NCBI GenBank assembly: GCA_039707465.1
Contig: CM077646.1
Span: forward strand, 76,966,715 to 77,030,714
DNA length: 64,000 nucleotides
Reading direction: 5' to 3'
Source: Rhabdophis nuchalis
Taxonomy: Eukaryota > Chordata > Lepidosauria > Squamata > Natricidae
A program made the translations under genes and the position numbers. The notes beneath the pieces were generated by a model. It worked only from the letters and a program-made list of their open reading frames with translations. It was not told where the DNA came from and searched no databases. Positions within the stretch are counted from its first letter, which is position 1; every line of letters begins with the position of its first letter. Shown piece by piece: positions 59,933 to 64,000 of the stretch.

Positions 59933-60262
59933 ATGATGCCGGCACACCCAGTGCAAAGAACAGGCAAAATGTCACGCTCCAAGGAGAGCGTGATTGGAAG
60001 GAAGCAGGTGAGAAAACATTCTCTGTGGATCGGTGAGCAAGGTGTGTTCAGAGCATTTCATTGTTTATTTCAGTTCTGTCTTGCAACACCCTGGCAGTTT
60101 GTTCCTACCATTCTGTTTGACCCAGGCATTGACAAACCTATCAGGAAAGACTGCATGAAGTGCTTCTTGATTTTTCCATGTATTTGTAGTATTGTACTAG
60201 TATTTTTGCTCTCCTCCTTGCTCTGGGGTCTTCCGATCACAATCATCGTGTGGCTTTTATGA
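59933..60262 (+). CDS. Unconfirmed 109-codon frame with a hydrophobic C-terminus
   Basis: I do not recognise this. The frame begins after an in-frame TGA. Residues 1-40 are basic (SRSKESVIGRKQVRKH), and about 78-109 is strongly hydrophobic (IFPCICSIVLVFLLSSLLWG), like a single membrane segment. AATAAA-rich sequence follows 45 bp downstream. Against it, a good splice-donor match (aagcag|gtgaga) lies inside at about 60006, so the true object could be a short exon ending there. It may equally be chance. Confidence 0.15.
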   Translation: MMPAHPVQRTGKMSRSKESVIGRKQVRKHSLWIGEQGVFRAFHCLFQFCLATPWQFVPTILFDPGIDKPIRKDCMKCFLIFPCICSIVLVFLLSSLLWGLPITIIVWLL

Positions 60263-60269
60263 TGTTGAA

Positions 60270-60832
60270 AGGTGCTGGCAGTTGTTTTGTTTTGCAAAGG
60301 AATGAGTAATAAATAATAAAATAATAAAGTGAGAAGAGCATGTCTGAGATTTGTCTACGGTATCAGAGCGCAGGGGATTTTCCCAAACTGATTTTTAAAA
60401 AGAGCTCAGGGCTCCCATGAGTCCTAAGACACTTGACCAACTCAACTTAGAATATTCAGTTCTTCCGTACTGTAAGAGTATATTCACTTTATTTATGTCG
60501 AGAGGCTTTCAGAGGGGGAAATGGGGTTCTAAAGGAAGTAAAGAAGGAATCTGTGATTGTGTTATCAAAATCCCCCTTTTTATATGGGCTGCAAAGAGGT
60601 GTCTGTCATAATCGCCCTCCTCGCTTTTTCCATGGACCCCCTTGACTTTCTGTGTGGATTTGAGGCTCCTTTGGGCCAGGCAAGGCAGTCAAGCATGCAT
60701 AGCACATTTTGAAGTCAGTTAAATAGCTTACCTTTATTTCTTACAACGTTCTCTTTTCCAAGAAGACATTAGACTATCTAATCTTTATCTTGCAGTACCC
60801 TGTTCTTGCCAGTGGTCTGCTAAGTCAGATGC
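60270..60832. other. Non-coding stretch
   Basis: An (AATAA)n-like run lies at 60307-60330; nothing else recognised. Confidence 0.5.
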
Positions 60833-60834
60833 CG

Positions 60835-61195
60835 GCTAGCGGTGCCCAGGGGAAGGGCCTTCTCGGTGGCAGGGCCATCCCTCAGGAACGACCTACCCCC
60901 TGAACTTCAGACTATCACAGACCTTCCCCTCTTTCGCCGCTCACTTAAGACGTATCTTTTCCATCAAGCCGGTCTAGCTTAGAGCTTAGAGCTCTGATAT
61001 AATTCAATCTTAGTCAACGAGTAAATGTATTTTAGAATTTTAATGGGAATGTTTTAGCACAGGTCCTTAGTTTAATTCATTTTAGATATTATTACTGTAT
61101 TTATTGTTATTTATTGATTTTAATTCCCTGTGCACTGCCCTGGGTCCATTTCGATGGAGCAGTTATATAAATCGAAATAAATGTAAATATAAATA
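60835..61195 (+). mobile_element. L2-clade LINE 3' end
   Basis: It encodes a short tail of the C-terminal domain (RAFSVA-like 'gggccttctcggtggcaggg', ERPTP-type 'aacgacctaccccctgaact', then 'tcacttaagacgtatctttt'). The 3' UTR ends 'gtgcactgccctgggtccat' and 'cgaaataaatgtaaat'. It is heavily 5'-truncated and matches the copy at 10330-10660. Confidence 0.85.
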
Positions 61196-61199
61196 TAGA

Positions 61200-62425
61200 A
61201 AGAAGCAGTCTTCATTGTTTTTTTCCCCTTTTTGCCCATTTCTACAAGATTTATAATGCAATTTGTCAGCCTCTACTGTCTATCGGCTGCCATAGAAACC
61301 GGGAGGGTGGGGGCTTGTGGTATTTGGGAGGGGAATTGCTGGTAATGGAGGAGTTATCATGAAGGTGTTTTGGTTTTCATCCTCTTCTGCGCATGCTGAT
61401 GGCTCGTGTTTGGGCTTGGTCAAGGTCAACAGTCTCTGCATACCAACTGAATGAGGCCTCTTGAAGATGCACTCCACATGACACCTCTGGGAGTTGGAGA
61501 TTGGACATTGGGTTGGGGTAATTGAGAGGAGGGTCCTGGGTAAACATTTGATATGTACACGTTCACACCTTTTTGGCTCAGATCTTGCTTTTCTTTCACT
61601 GCTTTCATTTCCTATCTAGTAAAAGTACCTTTATCTCTATACAAACAGAGTTGAATTTTTTCTTTCTTGGATATTGAAGGAGGCACACCTGACACAATCC
61701 CATTTTTACATACACCAATGTGCCTTTCCTCAGACAATGTGCCTAGTGAGGTCATTCTCAAGAAAGTGACACTGAAGCATGTGGGCAATGATTTGGAAGG
61801 GAGTATGACAACCCTTTAATCTAGCTCAGGTTGTCCTCTATGGAGGGTTTAAGTGAATCTCTTCACCCTTTTTGGAAAATACCTTAGAGCTATCCTTTTG
61901 CATTGCTTGATAAAAGTTTACTCTTTCATCATTGGGAGAAAATTGAACCATCTCATTTCTATCCTTCCACATTTATCATGATATACTCATTTCTATCCCT
62001 CCAATAATTCTCTAAAACTCCTCTTTAAGAATCTAAAGTGAACCATTACTAAAAGCTTTTATGGCACTCTTGTATGAATTTAAATGCTGCCCTTAGCTTT
62101 TTGCTTTATATGGTTCTTTTTTGTGTGATGATCTGTATTCTCTCAATGATTTTAATGTATTAAAATACTGGCTGTCATTTTGCTGAAAAATACTTCTTGT
62201 TTCCATCTCCACTTATCTCCATCTCCATCTGATTAAGAATTTAAATGTCTTTCATTTTCAATTCACATATGCATACCACATTTCATTTTAGTTTGTTAAT
62301 AGCACTTCATCATAATAATTTAGCAAGAGACTTCTGTAGATTTCCACAGAGTCCAACATCTTTTTAAAAGCACATGCACATGCAAACTTTTCTTAAGTTT
62401 ACAATTATTGAGAACTGGGCATTAT
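61200..62425. other. Non-coding stretch
   Basis: Unique-looking DNA with no supported feature. A (GT)n run follows at 62432-62449. Confidence 0.5.
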
Positions 62426-62479
62426 ATTTCTGTGTGTGTGTGTGTGTGTTGTGTTTGTGCTGATAAATAAATAAAGGGA

Positions 62480-62526
62480 GACTAGTATAGATCTATTTCA
62501 AGCTATTTAGCTCTCATCAGCTAGCC
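62480..62526 (-). ncRNA. Hammerhead ribozyme, second locus, intact
   Basis: Minus strand: stem I ggcuag/cuaguc, core CUGAUGA (62520-62514), stem II gagcu/agcuu with loop aaau, GAAA (62499-62496), stem III auag/cuau and triplet AUA with cleavage between 62486 and 62485. Compared with 41200, stem I changes at two positions on both strands and still pairs. All invariant core residues are present. A triplet ending in A is permitted but often slower than one ending in C. Confidence 0.87.
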
Positions 62527-62538
62527 ACACCCTTACTG

Positions 62539-62593
62539 GGATTTGAACCGGGGAAGTATTATATGTGAGGCAGTTGTAATTGCCACTAAGCCA
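62539..62593 (-). promoter_or_regulatory. Pol III box A and box B of the hammerhead repeat
   Basis: Minus strand: box A tggcttagtgg (62593-62583), a perfect TRGYNNARNNG, and box B ggttcaaatcc (62549-62539), 33 nt apart. This is the best-preserved type 2 internal promoter in the family, and it places the ribozyme downstream within the transcript. Confidence 0.78.
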
Positions 62594-62796
62594 CAGGTTC
62601 TCCTCCTTGATCAGCTGAGCCAGGGGAATAAGTATATATTATGTCACAACAACCTGGTATGCCTCAAATATGGGAGAGAGCAGAACTGCTTCCCTTTTTT
62701 GTCTTTCAGTTCACCCTAGGAGCCATCTAGGCAGAAACCTATTTTTTCGTTGCCTTTGTTATATTTGTGTTACGTTTGTGCTGATAAATAGATGGA

Positions 62797-62843
62797 GACT
62801 AGTATAGATCTATTTCAAGCTATTTAGCTGTCATCAACTAGCC
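62797..62843 (-). ncRNA. Hammerhead ribozyme remnant, core mutated
   Basis: The layout is the same as 62480-62526 with stem I ggcuag/cuaguc intact, but the core reads UUGAUGA (invariant C3 changed to U). Stem II also has one mismatch (cagcu/agcuu). It is predicted to be inactive or very weak. Confidence 0.8.
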
Positions 62844-62889
62844 ATACCCTTACTGGGATTTGAACCATACTCAACATTGTAGTTTTTAG

Positions 62890-63450
62890 GAGCTGGCTAA
62901 AATGAAGAGAATGGAATTTAACAGGGAGAAATTTGAAGTTCTGTATCTGGGTAAGAAGAATGTAAGGCAGAAGTGTAGAATGGGAGACATCCGCTTGCCA
63001 GTAATATATGTGAAAGGAATCTGGATGCTCTTATCAGCCACAAAATAATCAGGAGCCAGCATGTAGCTTCTGAAAAGCAAAGACTAACAGAAGCATAGAA
63101 GCCAGATCTCTGGTAGCAACTATTCCACTCTATTCTCTTCCTGATCAGATCTGGGCACCAGAGTTCAGAAAGCTAGTGACAAATTGGGGCAACTTCAGGA
63201 GAAAGCTGTCAAAGTGGTAGATTCAGAGGCAACTCCCTGGGCAGAAGAATTCAAAGGTTTAAGTATGGTTAGCCTAGAGAAGATTGACAGAAAATATCAC
63301 AGCATATCTTCAAAAAACTGAAGGGTCATCAGACAGAAGAAGGAATGAGCTTAGTATCTGTTATGGCAGAGGGCAGATCCAGAACCAATGGATTAAACTC
63401 TTATTAGTAGATTTGTCTAGAGCTGAGGAGTGACATCTGCATATATGAAC
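62890..63450 (+). mobile_element. CR1-like LINE fragment (RT region), decayed
   Basis: Plus-strand peptides MEFNREKFEVLYLGKK then RMGDIRLP (62893-62999), and later WAPEFRKLV and a LEKIDRKY-type stretch, follow the order of the CR1 reverse-transcriptase thumb and C-terminal region. Many stops are present, and the copy is old. Confidence 0.55.
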
Positions 63451-63476
63451 TGCCAGCCAGCTGCCAAGGGTGAGGA

Positions 63477-63477
63477 G

Positions 63478-63563
<86 letters not shown>
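63477..63563. repeat. (TTG)n(TTA)n compound microsatellite
   Basis: About 12 TTG units followed by about 16 TTA units. The poly-Leu frame is an artefact. Confidence 0.95.
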
Positions 63564-63565
<2 letters not shown>

Positions 63566-63599
63566 CATTTGTAACCCGCACCCATCGCCACAAGGGACT

Positions 63600-64000
63600 C
63601 GGGGCGGCGAGTTAAAGTAGAAGAGAATATCAGAGTTGGAAGGGACCTTGGAGGTCTTCTAGTCCTCAACTCCCTGCTTAGGCAGAAAACCTTATACCAT
63701 TTTAGACAAATGGTTGTCCAATGTCTTCTTAAAAAGTCTCAGTGTTGGAGCATTCACAACTTCTGGAGGCAAGTTGTTCCACTTATTAATTGTTCTAACT
63801 GTCAGGAAATTTCTTCCTAGGTATAAGTTGCTTTTCTCCTTGATTAGTTTTGGTGCATTACTTCTTGTCCTGCCATCAGGTGCTTTGGAGAATAGCTGGA
63901 CTCCCTCTTCTTTGTGGCAGCCCCTCAGACATCCTTTCTCCTTTCCTATGGTTCATCAGGCAGAAGATGATCATCATCATACATCCCTTAGACCGATACG
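63600..64000 (-). mobile_element. CR1 LINE 3' end, continues past the window
   Basis: Its 3' terminus at about 63618 (gaatatcagagttggaaggg) and the body 'cattcacaacttctggaggc', 'taattgttctaactgtcagg' match the CR1 at 43150-43490 closely. It runs off the right edge, so its length is unknown. Confidence 0.88.

Larger units (their letters stand above)
62458..62870 (-). repeat. Second locus of the hammerhead-bearing Pol III repeat (tandem, minus strand)
   Basis: Two minus-strand units in tandem: 3' part with ribozyme and tRNA-like head (62458-62635), tail and body (62636-62770), then the next unit's 3' part, ribozyme and box B (62775-62870), where the copy ends. The body words 'agccatctaggcag' and tail 'cacaacaacctgg' align with the units at 40561-40905. 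Cleavage sites are 317 bp apart. The copies are more diverged from the 40-kb array than that array's units are from one another. Confidence 0.8.

Overview
The window is vertebrate genomic DNA, almost certainly from a squamate and most likely a snake. That call rests on its repeats: a near-full-length Sauria-type tRNA SINE, Bov-B LINE 3' ends, L2-clade and CR1 LINE fragments of the snake type, a solo-LTR-like element, many non-autonomous hAT elements, and long microsatellites ((ATT)n, (GAAA)n, (CTTT)n, (CATC)n). I found no protein-coding host gene I can support. Nearly all long open frames are LINE reverse-transcriptase remnants or simple repeats. The window looks intergenic or deep-intronic.

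Layout. 1-175 is an L2 fragment. 2402-5133 is a (TTTA)n tract and a rearranged minus-strand L2. 5140-6016 holds hAT and CR1 pieces. 8116-12949 carries several hAT MITEs, a tRNA SINE, a plus-strand L2 3' end and a Bov-B-like piece. 15136-15980 is a decayed LINE. 16742-20499 is a nest of two adjacent hAT elements, the second holding a 2.4 kb L2. 20600-23400 holds two copies of a MITE-bearing Bov-B 3' end and a SINE with an inverted 5' part. 23.4-33.2 kb is mostly unique, with a simple-repeat cluster (27.4 kb) and a solo-LTR candidate (28.4-29.1 kb). 33.2-39.8 kb contains MITEs, a SINE, an internally deleted Tc1 transposon and a long (ATT)n. 39.84-41.38 kb is the most unusual locus. 43-56.5 kb contains CR1, SINE, L1-like, L2-like and MITE fragments in mostly unique DNA. 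56.5-62.4 kb is unique apart from an L2 3' end. 62.46-62.87 kb is a second copy of the unusual element, and CR1 pieces end the window.

Main discovery candidate. The repeats at 39842-41290 and 62458-62870 share one unit of about 320-340 bp. Each unit has a tRNA-like head with an RNA polymerase III box B (and in one copy a perfect box A), followed directly by a complete type I hammerhead ribozyme core. The cores occur at 39957-40003 (+), 40295-40341 (+), 40928-40974 (-), 41200-41246 (+), 62480-62526 (-) and, mutated, 62797-62843 (-). Stems I, II and III vary in sequence between copies but keep pairing, including compensatory changes. Units occur head-to-tail, so a transcript could self-cleave into about 338-nt or 317-nt monomers. 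One pair forms a palindrome with two 192-bp arms. This resembles retrozymes, the schistosome Sm-alpha SINE-like element and newt satellite 2. Whether this squamate family is already described cannot be decided from sequence alone.

Other points of note: two L2 copies share the same in-frame TAG just before the YADD catalytic box; hAT insertions cluster and favour a central TA in their 8-bp target duplications; two different hAT elements share one target duplication; a Bov-B copy appears to carry 3' flanking DNA; and a fish-type Tc1 transposon hints at horizontal transfer.
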